Below the pieces are notes generated by a model, which had not been told where the DNA came from, searched no databases, and saw nothing but the letters and a program-made list of their open reading frames with translations. Below are positions 22,414-32,410 of a stretch of DNA of 64,000 nucleotides, piece by piece. The stretch is from contig NC_041736.1 in NCBI RefSeq assembly GCF_004115215.2, forward strand, positions 40,564,275 through 40,628,274, given 5' to 3'. Origin of the DNA: Ornithorhynchus anatinus (lineage: Eukaryota; Chordata; Mammalia; Monotremata; Ornithorhynchidae). Position 1 is the first letter of the stretch; every line of letters begins with the position of its first letter. A program made the translations under genes and the position numbers.

Positions 22414-22712
22414 GTGCCCCCCCCCCCAGGATTTCCGGATGTGCCCATCTCTCCACCTCGATGCCCCCTGGATGGCAAGATGGGGAAACTGAGGCCGGGG
22501 GAGGGGACACCCCAGGAGATCCCCACCTACCTGGGGGACGCATGTCCAGCAGTAGCCCAAGTAGAGAGCGGCGCCGAGGCCCAGGAGCCAGGGCAGGGGC
22601 TGGGCTCGGCCCAGGCCCGGACGTCCAGCACGCAGCCAGGACCGGCCGTCCAGCACACTGCCGCCTGCGGCATCGTCTGCCCGCCGCCCGGGGAGCCACG
22701 CCCCTCCCTTCC

Positions 22713-22986
22713 GATTGGCCCGTAGAAGCCCCGCCCCTTCCCTCTCTGATTGGCCCTCCCATCCCCGCCCTTCCCTCCGATTGGCCCATAGGCGCCCCGC
22801 CCCTTCCCTCTCTGATTGGCCCGCCCATCCCCGCCCTTCCCTCCGATTGGCCCGTCGACGCCCCGCCCTTTCCCTCTCTGATTGGCCCGCCCATCCCCGC
22901 CCTTCCCTCTGATTGGCCCCTCTTAGTCCCCGCCCCTTCCCTCTCTGATCGGCCCCCTTCGCCCCGCCCTTTCCCTCTGATTGGCC
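22713..22986 (-). promoter_or_regulatory. Tandem CCAAT-box/GC-box array upstream of ABHD1 exon 1
   Basis: GATTGGCC (CCAAT box read on the minus strand) occurs at 22713, 22748, 22779, 22814, 22845, 22880, 22911 and 22979. A one-base variant lies at 22947. Spacing alternates 35 and 31 bp, so the true unit is a dimer of about 66 bp. CCCGCCC-type Sp1 boxes sit between most of them. The array ends right at ABHD1 exon 1. An array of NF-Y plus Sp1 sites about three helical turns apart is expected to act as a promoter; that function is inferred. Confidence 0.8.
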
Positions 22987-23286
22987 CGTCCGGGCCACGC
23001 CCCTCCCGCCCCGTCAGGACCCAGGCTGAGGGAGGCGGGCTGCCCCGCCAGCGCCTGATTCCTTTTTCGCCCCTTTCCACCGCCCAGAAGACCCACCCCG
23101 ATGAAGTCGCCCACCCCGCCTCGGGCCGGGAGCCGTCGCTCGACAGCTCCGGGAGGCTCGAGCGGGCCTCTAAATTCCTCAGGGGGACGAGAATTCTCCT
23201 GCAGGCAATGCCGAGGGCAGCCTCCCATGGGGGCCTTCCGCCTCCATCATAGGGAGGGCCAATGAGGCCTGTCAATCAGCGGTGCT

Positions 23287-23425
23287 CATTCATTCATTCA
23301 TTCATTCATTCATTCATTCATTCATATTTATTATTATTATTAATAATAATAATGGCATTTGTAAAGCGCTTACTATGTGCAAAGCACTGTTCTAAGCGCT
23401 GGGGAGGATACCAGGTGATCAGGTG
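23287..23425 (-). mobile_element. (TTCA)n tract and Mon-1 tail fragment
   Basis: Nine or more TTCA repeats at 23287-23325, then TTATTATT and a short minus Mon-1 piece starting GGCATTTGTAAAGCGC. Confidence 0.85.
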
Positions 23426-23429
23426 GTGG

Positions 23430-23705
23430 TAATAATAATAATAATAATAATGTTGGTATTTGTTAAGCACTTACTATGTGCCAAACACTGTTCTAAGCGC
23501 TGGGGGAGATCCAGGGTCATCAGGTCATCCCACGTGAGGCTCCCAGTCTTCATCCCCATTTGACAGATGAGGGAACTGAGGCCCAGAGAAGTGAAGTGAC
23601 TTGCGCAAAGTCACACAGCCGACAAGCGGCAGAGCCGGGATTAGAACCCACGACCTCTGACTCCCAAGCCCGGGCTCTTTCCACTAAGCCACACTGCTTC
23701 CGATG
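23430..23705 (-). mobile_element. Mon-1 SINE
   Basis: Full minus copy, (ATA)n TGTTGGTATTTG to AGCCACACTGCTTCC. Confidence 0.93.
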
Positions 23706-23734
23706 ATAACTGTAGTCTTTGTGAAGTGCTTGCT

Positions 23735-24015
23735 ATAATAGTAATAATTACGCTACTTGTTAAGTGCTTATTATATGCCAAGCACTGTTCTAAGCGCCGG
23801 GGTAGATACAATTTAATCAGGTTGGGCACAGTCCCTGTCCCACATGGCTTTCACAGTCTTAATGCTCATTTTACCGATGAGGTCATTGAGGCACAGAGAA
23901 GTTAAGTGGCTTGCCCAAGATCACACAGCAGCAATGTGGCAGAACAAGGATTAGAACCCAGGTCTTCTGACACCCAGGCCCAGGCTCTTTCCACTTGGCC
24001 ACACTGCTTTCAGGC
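23735..24015 (-). mobile_element. Mon-1 SINE, older
   Basis: ACTTGTTAAGTGCTTATT to CTTGGCCACACTGCTTTC, with many changes. Confidence 0.9.
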
Positions 24016-24172
24016 TGCTTGAGAAGACCCTCCCCCAAATCCTTCCTTGGTGACTCGTGAGCCTGCCTACCGTCATCTTGAACCTCATCCTGAATAAAAA
24101 TCCATCCCCTAAAATGAATGCTAATTAATAATAATTATTATTATTATTATTATTACGGTGCTTGTTAAGTGC

Positions 24173-24427
24173 TCATGGCTTAGTGGAAAGAACATGGGCT
24201 TGGGAGTCCCAGAGGTTGTGGGTTCTAATCCCAGCTCTGCCACTTGTCAGCAGTGGGATTTTGGGCAAGTCACTTCACTTCTCTGGGCCTCAGTTCCCTC
24301 ATCTGTAAAATGGGGATGAAGACTGCGAGTCCCAGGTGGGACAACTTGGTTACCTTGTATCTACCCCTGTGCTTAGAACAGTGCTCGGCACATAGTAAGT
24401 GCTTAACAAAAGCTACCGTTATTATGA
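24173..24427 (+). mobile_element. Mon-1 SINE nested in an opposite copy
   Basis: CATGGCTTAGTGGAAAGAAC to CCGTTATTATGATCA. Confidence 0.9.
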
Positions 24428-24562
24428 TCAATTTGTGCCACGCACTGTTTTAAGCACTGGGGTAGATACGAGATAGTCATGTTGGACACAGTCCCCGTCC
24501 CACATGGGGCTCACGGTCTTAAACCCCATTTTACAGCTGAAGTAACCGAGGCATGGAGAAGT

Positions 24563-24778
24563 TGTTTTGTTTTTTTTTGTTAGTATTTGTTAAGCGCTTC
24601 CTATGTGCAGAGCACTGTTCTAAGCACTGGGATAGATACAGGGAATCAGGTTGTCCCACGTGAGGCTCACAGTTAATCCCCATTTTACAGATGAGGTCAC
24701 TGAGGCACAGAGAAGTTAAGTGACTTGCCCACAGTCACACAGCTGACAAGTGGCAGAGCCGGGATTTGAACCCATGAC
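24563..24778 (-). mobile_element. Second Mon-1 nested in the outer copy
   Basis: TTAGTATTTGTTAAGCGC to TTTGAACCCATGACCT, same orientation as its host. Confidence 0.87.
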
Positions 24779-24879
24779 CTGCTCAAGGTCACACAGCAGA
24801 GATGTGGCAGAGCTGAGATTAGAACCCAGGTCCTTCTGACTCCAAGGCCTGAGCTGTATCCACTAACTCACACTGCTTA

Positions 24880-25600
24880 GTGTAGTATCTTGGAGTATCG
24901 GTTAAGATCTTATTCTACACTAAAGCATGGTGCTAAACTCAAGGATGGGTGCAAGATTATCAACTCAAAACCAGGCCTTTCCCTACACAGGGTTCACAGA
25001 CTAAGCCATAAAATGTTGGCACCTGGGCTCACATCCTGCTGTGTTTTCCACAACACCAAATCCGCCCCACCCTGTCCCTTTTCCCGAGGGCATTTGGTTT
25101 CTTTCCCGTGCGCTCCTGTATACACACACACACACTCTTCCCTCCATCCCTGCAAAAAAAAAAAGTTTCCACACACTAGAGATATTCAGGACCAAGCACC
25201 TAGTACGATAGTTTGGTGCTTTACACCCACTACGTGCTCAATAATGTTGCTGCTTACCTAAAATGTTTTCCGGGGGTGGTACCTAAAAGCAAGAGTCTGG
25301 AAGAGGCATTTTAGGCAGGAGAGAGAGAGTTGCAAGGCCCACAGGTGCCATCTTTAGGAGAATAGTAGTTTTCCCCACCAATTTCCAGCTGTCGATCCAA
25401 CGTCATTGGGGTTTCTTCTGTTCTCAGAGTCGCTGAGGAGACTTGAGAGAAAGGTTAAGCAAACCTAAAATTGGTTTTTTGAAGTCTGCCTGACCCTGCC
25501 AAGTCCCTTCCAGTCTGCTCTTTCCCCTTATCCTCATACACACTCTCTCAACACACACACGCACACACACACATGCCTGCCTACCACCATCCTGAACCCC
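24880..25600. other. Unique stretch with CA microsatellites
   Basis: No gene recognised. CA runs lie near 25120-25135 and 25550-25575, and an A-run at 25155. Confidence 0.6.
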
Positions 25601-25604
25601 ATCC

Positions 25605-25876
25605 TGCATAATAATAATAATAATAATAATAATGTTGGTATTTGTTAAGCACTTACTATGTGCAGAGCACTGTTCTAAGCGCTGGGGTAGATACGAGGTC
25701 ATCAGATTGTCCCACGTGAGGTTCACAGTCTTCATCCCCATTTTCCAGACGAGGTAACTGAGGCACAGAGCAGTTGTAACTTGCCCACAGTCACACAGCT
25801 GACAAGTGGCAGATTCAGGATTCGAAACCATGACCTCTGACTCCCAAGCCCAGGCTTTTTCCACTGAGCCATGCTC
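25605..25876 (-). mobile_element. Mon-1 SINE
   Basis: Full minus copy after a long (AAT)n tract; ends CACTGAGCCATGCT. Confidence 0.92.
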
Positions 25877-25894
25877 CATCCCCTAAAATGAATA

Positions 25895-26425
25895 CCAATT
25901 AATGATAATTACGGTGCTAGTTAAGCGCTTACTATGTTCCAAGCACTGTTTTAAGCACTGGGGTAGATACGAGATAATCAGGCTGGACACAGTCCCCGTT
26001 CATTCATTCAATCGTATTTATTGAGCCTTCACTGTATGCCGAGCACTGTACTAATCGCCTGGGAGAGCACAATATAACAACGAACATATTCCCTGACCAC
26101 AACGAGCTAAGTCTAGAGAGGGAGACAGACATTAATATAAATAAGTCAACAGATAAATAAACTATATATATATATATATATACGTATATATAGTTATATG
26201 CCTATGCGCCTTGGGGAAGGAGAGAGGATGAATGAAGGAGAAAGTATGAGAGCAGTGCAGAAAGGAGTGGGAGAGGAGGAGAGGAGGGCCAGTCAGGGAA
26301 GGCTTCTTGGAGGAGATGTGGCTTTGAAGTCGGGGAGTCACCTGCCTGATCACTGGGGATCACGGTCTGAAACCCCATTTTACGGATGAGGGAACCGCAG
26401 GCACGAGGCAATCAGGTTCCACTCG
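25895..26425 (-). mobile_element. Mon-1 SINE split by a long L2 segment (25999-26348)
   Basis: GGTGCTAGTTAAGCGCTTAC before and GATCACGGTCTGAAACCCC after. The L2 insert includes a (TA)n run at 26163-26190 and GGCTTCTTGGAGGAGATG. Confidence 0.83.
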
Positions 26426-26447
26426 GGGCTCGCAGTCTAAGTAAGAG

Positions 26448-27000
26448 GAAGAGAGGTATTGCGTTCCCATTTTGCAGACGGGGGAACTGAGGTGCAGAGA
26501 AGTGAAGTGGGGAAGAGAGGTATTGAATTCCCATTTTGCAGATGGGGGAACTGAGGTCCACAGAAGTGAAGTGGGGAAGAGAGGTATCGAATTACCATTT
26601 TGCAGATGAGGGAACTGAGCCCCAGAGAAGTTAATAATAATAATAATAATGATGATGGCATCTGTGAAGCCATTAATAATAATAATCTTATTTGTTAAGC
26701 TCTTACTATGTGCAGAGCACTGTTCTAAGCGCTGGGGAGGATACGAGGTGATCAGGTGGTCCCACGTGGGGCTCCCGGTCTTCATCCCCACTTGACAGAT
26801 GAGGTAACTGAGGCACAGAGGAGTTAAGTGACTTGCCCCAAGTCACCCAAAAGTGAAGTGGGGAAGAGAGTTACCGAATTCCCATTTTGCAGATGGGGGA
26901 ACCGAGGCCCGGGGAAGCGAGGCGGGGCAGAGAAGTAGCGAATTCCCATTTTGCAGATGAGGAAACCGAGGCCCAGAGACGGTCAGCGGCTTCCCCAAGA
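26448..27000. repeat. 66-bp tandem repeat made from an internal SINE piece
   Basis: Five copies share CCCATTTTGCAGATGGGGGA and AAGTGAAGTGGGGAAGAGAG. Three lie left and two right of an inserted Mon-1. Confidence 0.88.
26632..26850 (-). mobile_element. Mon-1 SINE splitting the 66-bp array
   Basis: (AAT)n then TTTGTTAAGCTCTTACTATG, ending within CAAGTCACC. Confidence 0.87.
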
Positions 27001-27017
27001 TCCCGCAGAGATTCGCC

Positions 27018-27125
27018 CCTTCTCCGTTCAGTGGGATTTATGGAGCGCCTACGGGGTGCGGAGCCCCGGACTAAGCGTCGGGACGGTACCGTTCCGCGGT
27101 GAAGACAGCCGGTCCCCGCCCCGGG
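27018..27125 (-). mobile_element. L2 3' end, GC-drifted
   Basis: TTCAGTGGGATTTATGGAGC and GGACTAAGCGTCGGGACGG. A G-run and (GCAGG)n follow at 27160-27305. Confidence 0.75.
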
Positions 27126-27389
27126 GCTCCGCGGGGCTCGCACCCAGGACCGGCGGGGCCGGGGGGGGGGGGGGGGCGGGAGGGGGAGCCTCGCCCTTTG
27201 CCCGCCGAGCTGCGACGTGGAGCGGCCACGTGGAGCCGGGCCGGGGCGGGGACGGCCGCTAGGTCCGGGAGCCGCGGGGCAGGGCAGGGCAGGGCAGGGC
27301 AGGGCCCGGGTTGAACGGCCCACTGTGCCCAGCGTCTACCTCAGGGTCAGGCGCCCTCCAGCCGCTCTGCGCCCGCCGGCCAAGTCAGT

Positions 27390-28880
27390 AGGGGCTGCTC
27401 TGGGGCTAACTGGGGCTGTCCCTCGCAAGTCCTCTCTGCTGCCCTAGCTTGCTTTCTCCCTCTCCCTTTTTCTATCTCTCTCTCTCACACACACACACCT
27501 TCAGTCCTGTCTCTGCCTCCTTCTGCGGCATCCTTACGTGCTGCTCTGGGGCTGGGGCTGTCCCTCGCAAGTCCTCTCTGCTGCCCTAGCTTGCTTTCTC
27601 CCTCTCCCTTTTTCTATCTATCTCTCACACACACACACCTTCAGTCCTGTCCCTGCCTCCTTCTGTGGCATCCTTACGTGCTGCTCTGGGGCTGGGGCTG
27701 TCCCTCTCAAGTCCTCTCTGCTGCCCTAGCTTGCTTTCTCCCTCTCCCTTTTTCTATCTCTCTCTCACACACACACACCTTCAGTCCTGTCTCTGCCTCC
27801 TTCTGTGGCATCCTTACGTGCTGCTCTGGGGCTGGGGCTGTCCCTCTCAAGTCCTCTCTGCTGCCCTAGCTTGCTTTCTCCCTCTCCCTTTTTCTGTCTC
27901 TCTCACACACACACCTTCAGTGCTGTCCCTGCCTCCTTCTGTGGCATCCTTACGTGCCGGTCTGGGGCTGGGTCTGTTCCTCCTATGTCCTCTCGGCTGC
28001 CCTAACTTTCTTTCTCTCCCTTTTGCTCTCTGTCTCTCACACACACACATCTTCGGTGCTGTCCCTGCCTCGTTCTGTGGCATCCTTATGTGCCGGTCTG
28101 GGGCTGGGTGTGTGAAGTCCTCTGTACTGGGCTATATTTCTTTCTCCCTCTCCCTTTTGCTCTCTATCCCTCTCTCTCACACACACATCCTCGGTGCTGT
28201 CCCTGCCTCATTCTGTGGCATCCTTATGTGCTGGTCTGCATCTGGGTCTGTGCCTGTGAAGACCTCTGTGCTGGGCTGTATTTCTTTCTCCCTTTTGCTC
28301 TCTCTCACACACATCCTCGGTGCTTGCTCCGCTCATAGTAAGCGCTCGATATATATTATTGAATGAATGAATGCCTCATTCTGTGGCATCCTTATGTGCT
28401 GGTCTGGGTCTCGGTCTGTGCCTGTGAATTCCTCTGTGTCGGGTTATCTTTCTCTCTCTCTCTTTTTCTCTCTATCACCCACACACACACATCCTCGATG
28501 CCGTCTCTGCCTCATTCTACGGCATCCTCATGTGCCGGTCTGGGTCTCGGTCTGTGCCTGTGAAGTCCTCTCTGCTGGGCTACATTGCTCTCTCTCCCTC
28601 TCCCATAATAATAATCAGGTTGGTATTTGTTAAGCGCTTATTGTGTACTGAGCACCGTTCTAAGCGCTGGGTAGATACAGGGTAATCAGGTTGTCCTACG
28701 TGAGGCTCACCCATTTTATCTCATATACACACATCCTCAGTGCTTTCTCTGCCTCATTCTGTGGCATCCTCATGGGCTGATCTGGGTCTCGGTCTGTACC
28801 TGCAAATTCTGTCCTGGTTATGTATTTCCTCTCTCTCACACATAAAGTGCTGCCTCTGCCTCATTCTGTGGCATCCTTAT
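27390..28880. repeat. Tandem repeat of about 138 bp, ten copies
   Basis: TTCTG(C/T)GGCATCCTTA recurs at 27521, 27661, 27801, 27937, 28073, 28211, 28378, 28514, 28757 and 28863. Each unit also has GCTGGGTCTG-like text, a CTCTCTC run and a CA microsatellite. The left copies are almost identical and the right ones more diverged. L2 and Mon-1 pieces have inserted at 28322-28375 and 28605-28720. Open frames through it are not genes. Confidence 0.92.
28605..28720 (-). mobile_element. Mon-1 3' fragment in the 138-bp array
   Basis: ATAATAATAATCAGGTTGG to CTACGTGAGGCTCACCC. Confidence 0.85.
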
Positions 28881-28904
28881 CTCCAGCTATCTTCCCTCAA
28901 CCCC

Positions 28905-29270
28905 GTAGGATTTATGCACAGATCTGTAATTTGATTATATTAATGTCTGTCTTTCCCTCTAGGCGACAAGCTGGCCGTGGGCAGGGAACGTGTTTACTCT
29001 GTCATAGTGTACTCTTCCAAGTGCTTGCGCGGTAAATGCTTAATAAATTCACTTGATCGATCGAGCTGTATTCATGGCACTATAGGAGCCTCTCGGAGTT
29101 AAGGAATGAGAAGACGTGGCCCCTTCCCGCTGGGCATTGAGTTCTGGGGGGATGCTTGGATTGTAAATGCCCTTGAGGGCCAGAGATCTTGTTTAATTCT
29201 CACCCCTGAAGCCTTTCCCTGCACTTAGCACGGTGCTTTGCACGCAGTGAACTCTTAATAAATATTATTA
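28905..29270 (+). mobile_element. Two L2 3' ends
   Basis: The first ends GCTTAATAAATTCACTTG at about 29062. The second, 29155-29270, ends CTCTTAATAAATATTATT. Confidence 0.78.
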
Positions 29271-29274
29271 CCAC

Positions 29275-29900
29275 TGAAACGGTCCCCGTTGGGCACCGAG
29301 TCGGGGCTCGATCAATTCCGTCGGCCAGTTGGCCCAAGGGTGAGCCGAACAGGCAAACGTACAGAATGTTGTACTAACAAACAAAAGAACAAGCAGTTTA
29401 CGAGTACTGTACTCAAATAGCAACACGTTCTCCTAAACGCAGGCCCTGCTAATGCATTTTGTGCCGTGGTAGGCTGTGGGTAAAGGGCTTAGCGAGGAAA
29501 AGCTTCCGGGAGAAGGTGAGGGCTAAGCTGAGCCTTGAAAATTGGAAAATGTCAACCTCGATCTCTGTGTGTTTCATCGATGTTGTTGCCCTTCCTGGCC
29601 CATTTTGCTCTCTTTCTGGGCGTGTCTCAGTCTATTCCCGTCTCTCCAGTTACTGGATAAGTAGGAAACCACATTCTAGCTTCTTGCCTGCTTATAAAGA
29701 TCTTTTAATAGCTGAGGTACGTTTCTGTCCATTTTGTGTCTTATTATCTCTGACTCTCTCAAATGGCCTCGACTCTTCCCGCCACGTTTTACGTGAATCA
29801 CTCTCTTTCCGCTCTTTTGTCTTAAGCTTTTTCTGTCCTGTCTTTCCGTTATCCTCGCTTTGGTCCCTGTGATGGAGGGGCAGTGAATTGCTGGGGGATG
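29275..29900. other. Upstream flank of CGREF1
   Basis: Unique AT-richer sequence. The track around 29470-29560 resembles an old transposon remnant but cannot be assigned. The CGREF1 promoter should lie near its right end. Confidence 0.4.
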
Positions 29901-30029
29901 GAAGTGGGGGGGGGGGAGGGAAGAGCTTGAGGGGCAGGGTGAGCTTGGCATCTGGGGGAGAAGGTGTGTTAGAAAGGGGGAGCCCCTCCTGCCCACAAAC
30001 CGACAGGCCTGGTTTCAGTCGCAGGGAAG

Positions 30030-32225
30030 ATGCTCCGGTTGGCGTGGCCACCTCTGCTGTTGCTGCTGTTTCCATCGCCGGGGCAGACGGCACCCAAAGA
30101 CGGAGGCTTGAGGTACAGGGGTGCGGCGCTGCTGGAGAGTGGGGGGGGGGGAAGCAAAAGGTGGGATGGGGGGAGGAGGACTGAAAGCGGGTGGGAATGT
30201 GAGGAGGAGGAAGAAGGAAGATGGGAAGGGGATGCAGCTCTGCCAATAAAAAGTGTCTCAACAATTCATTCAAACGCGGTGAAGACTATCTGGCGGTTTT
30301 CCTGGTCCTGCTTTCTCTGCGGTGTTTGGGCTGTATATAATAATAATTGCGGTATTGGTTAAATGCTTACTATGTGCCGGGCCCTTTGCTAAGCGCTGAG
30401 GTAGACGAGCCCGTTGTTGGGAGGGACTGACTCTATTTGTTGCCAAATTGTACTTTCCAAGCGCTTAGTACAGTGGTCTGCACACAGTAAGCGCTCAATA
30501 AATACAATTGAATGAATGGATAGAAGGTAATTGAGTTGGATGCAGTCCCTGTCCCACATAGGGCTCACAGTCTAATCCCCATTTTTACACGAGGTAATCG
30601 AGGCACACAGAAGTTGTGACTTGCCCAAGTTCACAAGCAGGCGAGTGGCAGAGCTGGGATTAGAACCCAGGTTCTTCCGACTCCCCGGCCCGTGCTCTAT
30701 CCACTAAGCCACACTGCTGTATGGGTGTAGAGGGGGAAAGGATTTACTTCGAGAGGGGCAGAGGTCCTGCCTTCAGTGGGGTCCCCGGCACTGGGGAGAG
30801 GCTGATGGGGGCAGAAGATGCTGCCAATAAATCCAGATACCCCCCAAATGGCTCTAACTCAGGGCTCTCGGTTATTTTTGAATTGGGGTTGGGGCAGCCA
30901 GAGGGATCGGTCAGATGGCTGGGGACAGCGCGGCCCCTCTGCTCCTCCAATTCCTGGGCCACCAGGCCATCCTGGGGAGGGCTGATGGGCACCAGGCCAC
31001 CTCCCCCCACACTTCAGGCCATCCACTCGCTGTCCTCCTCCACTCCTTTGGGAGGCAAAGACAGAGGGCACCTCCTGACTCGCTGCCCCTTGGCTCCTCT
31101 AGGCCGGATGCTGCAGAATGGGCCAAACCCCTGCCCGATCCCTTCCAGCCGGGACAGGAGCAGCTGCGGTGAGAGAACTGGGGGACCGAGGCCCGGGGAA
31201 GGGGCGGTGGAGGAATGGGGGACAGAGATCTGGGCCGGGGGCTGAGATTCCGCTGTCTGGCTAGGCCGCTGCAGACATACCTCAAGGGCCTGGAACAGGC
31301 AGCCGGAGACCCGGAGCACATGGGCCGGGAACAGGGTGAGGAGCGGGGCCGAGGCGGCGGGAGAGTCGGGGTGCCCGGGGTGGGCAGAGAAGAGCGGCTC
31401 CCCCTCCCCGTGCCCCCTCTTTGACCCCGCTCTCCTCCCCCAAGTGCTCTTATACCTCCTGGCGCTGCATGACTATGACCAGAGCGGACGGTTGGATGGG
31501 CTGGAGCTGCTGGATCTGCTGGGGGCGGTCCTGGCCCCGGGGGAAGGTGCCCTGCCCCCTTCCACCCCCCAGGTATGTACTCAGAGGGAGAAGGGAAGCC
31601 AGGATGGCACAGACCCCCTATGACAACTACTTCTGATCCCCAAGGCCCGGGGCAGGTGGGCAAGGACAAGGTGTCTGATGGCCACAACAGGTCCATGGAC
31701 AAGCGGGGATGAGGGGAGGGGGTTTTTTTCTCTTTGAGAGGAGGTGGGGAGGGGGTAGGATGGTGGGTCGGGGGGCACTGGGAAGTGAGTGACCCGACTG
31801 GCATCCTGCAGGTGATCGAGCTGGTCGACACGGTGCTGGCGACGCGGGACTCAGACGGAGATGGGCTGCTGACGCCTGTGGAGTTACTGGCCCTCCCAGG
31901 GGACACGTCAGAAGACCAAGAGAACCGAGACTCGCTGGCTCCGGCGCTCCCGAGCTCCGAGCAGGTTGGCAAGGAGGTGCCGGAGCCCGCAGATCCGTTG
32001 GAACAAGGAACGGGAGAGACTGGAGAGCTGGGGGAAGCCGTAAGGGCCGGCAGAGAGGCTTTGGAGCTTGCAGGGGAGGCCGAGCAACTGGGAGAGGCCA
32101 CGGGAGGTAGAGGGGAGGATGAGGGACTCGGGGAAGGGGCTTCAGAGCAGGGGAAGCTCCAGGGGGAATTTGAAGGAGATGTGCTGGAGGAGGTTCACAG
32201 CATCCACCTGGAGAATGAGATGTGA
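30030..32225 (+). CDS. CGREF1: CGREF1 (cell growth regulator with EF-hand domain 1)
   Basis: CGREF1 is a secreted calcium-binding protein linked to cell adhesion and growth control. Five exons were found: 30030-30112, 31103-31168, 31265-31335, 31445-31572 and 31812-32225, together 762 nt and 253 residues. Exon 1 encodes a signal peptide starting MLRLAWPPLLLLLFPSPGQ followed by TAPKDGG. Exon 2 keeps PDPFQPGQEQL. EF-hand 1 is DYDQSGRLDGLE (after VLLYLLALH) and EF-hand 2 is DSDGDGLLTPVE (after ELVDTVLATR). Both have the canonical acidic ligands at positions 1, 3, 5 and 12. The last exon is a Glu/Gly-rich tail ending HSIHLENEM. The tail is shorter than in human, where it is built of repeats. Intron 1 holds a Mon-1/L2 nest. 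The gene is tail to tail with KHK. It is confidently recognised. Confidence 0.95.
30340..30717 (-). mobile_element. Mon-1 SINE split by an L2 end (30407-30524, +) in CGREF1 intron 1
   Basis: TTGGTTAAATGCTTACTATG before. The insert runs GAGCCCGTTGTTGGGAGGG to TTGAATGAATGG. After it the copy runs to CCACTAAGCCACACTGCTG. Confidence 0.9.
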
Positions 32226-32404
32226 GCTCAGGCCGCCTGGGGAACAGAGGACAGTTCTCAGGGTTGAGGGGCTGCCGGCAGCTCCGGGTGCGGCCCCGGG
32301 GTCCACCTGTCCTCCCTGCTCCCGGGCCCAACAGAGCCTCCGCTCTCCCTGCGTCCCGAGGGAAGAGAGGCCCCGAGTGACAGGGGCCGGGGCTCAGCGC
32401 AGCC

Positions 32405-32410
32405 AATAAA
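32405..32410 (+). terminator. CGREF1: CGREF1 polyadenylation signal
   Basis: AATAAA lies 180 bp after the stop codon. Confidence 0.8.

Larger units (their letters stand above)
17271..22680 (-). pseudogene. ABHD1: ABHD1 (alpha/beta hydrolase 1), apparently decayed
   Basis: ABHD1 is a single-pass membrane alpha/beta hydrolase. The minus-strand exons can be followed in order. Exon 1 runs from about 22680 to 22531 (ALYLGYCWTCVPQ). The others are 19243-19086 (RLVAGPPFRAFLERHC), 18839-18665 (EALRTPDGG), 18485-18440 (NDRGCPGEELL), 18303-18191 ([10 protein letters not shown], nucleophile motif GLSLGG), 18093-17920 ([12 protein letters not shown]), 17809-17761 (KVMEGKVDVDYVLK) and 17630 to about 17290 ([35 protein letters not shown]). 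Several features argue against a working gene. Exon 1 has no nearby in-frame ATG, and exon 3 changes frame in its middle. The exon 3 donor reads GC instead of GT. The last exon shifts frame before AAFGY and again before GGHVGF. The segment equivalent to human SAADDPFSPVC, with the catalytic Asp, is missing. Ser and His are still visible. Assembly error is the alternative, but PREB and EMILIN1, equally GC-rich, are clean. Confidence 0.85.
24127..24877 (-). mobile_element. Outer Mon-1 SINE carrying two younger copies
   Basis: Pieces lie at 24127-24172, 24428-24562 and 24779-24877 (end AACTCACACTGCTTA). Confidence 0.85.

Noticed and set aside
22388-23275. Repetitive minus-strand frame rich in GREGRGWAGQSE
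   Set aside because: It is a read-through of the CCAAT/GC-box array. Only the last part overlaps genuine ABHD1 exon 1, in one frame.
27591-28633. Leu/His-rich open frames
   Set aside because: They follow the 138-bp tandem repeat, whose length keeps the frame open; not a protein gene.
30911-32101. 396-codon minus-strand Ser/Pro-rich frame
   Set aside because: Antisense shadow of CGREF1 exons 2-5.
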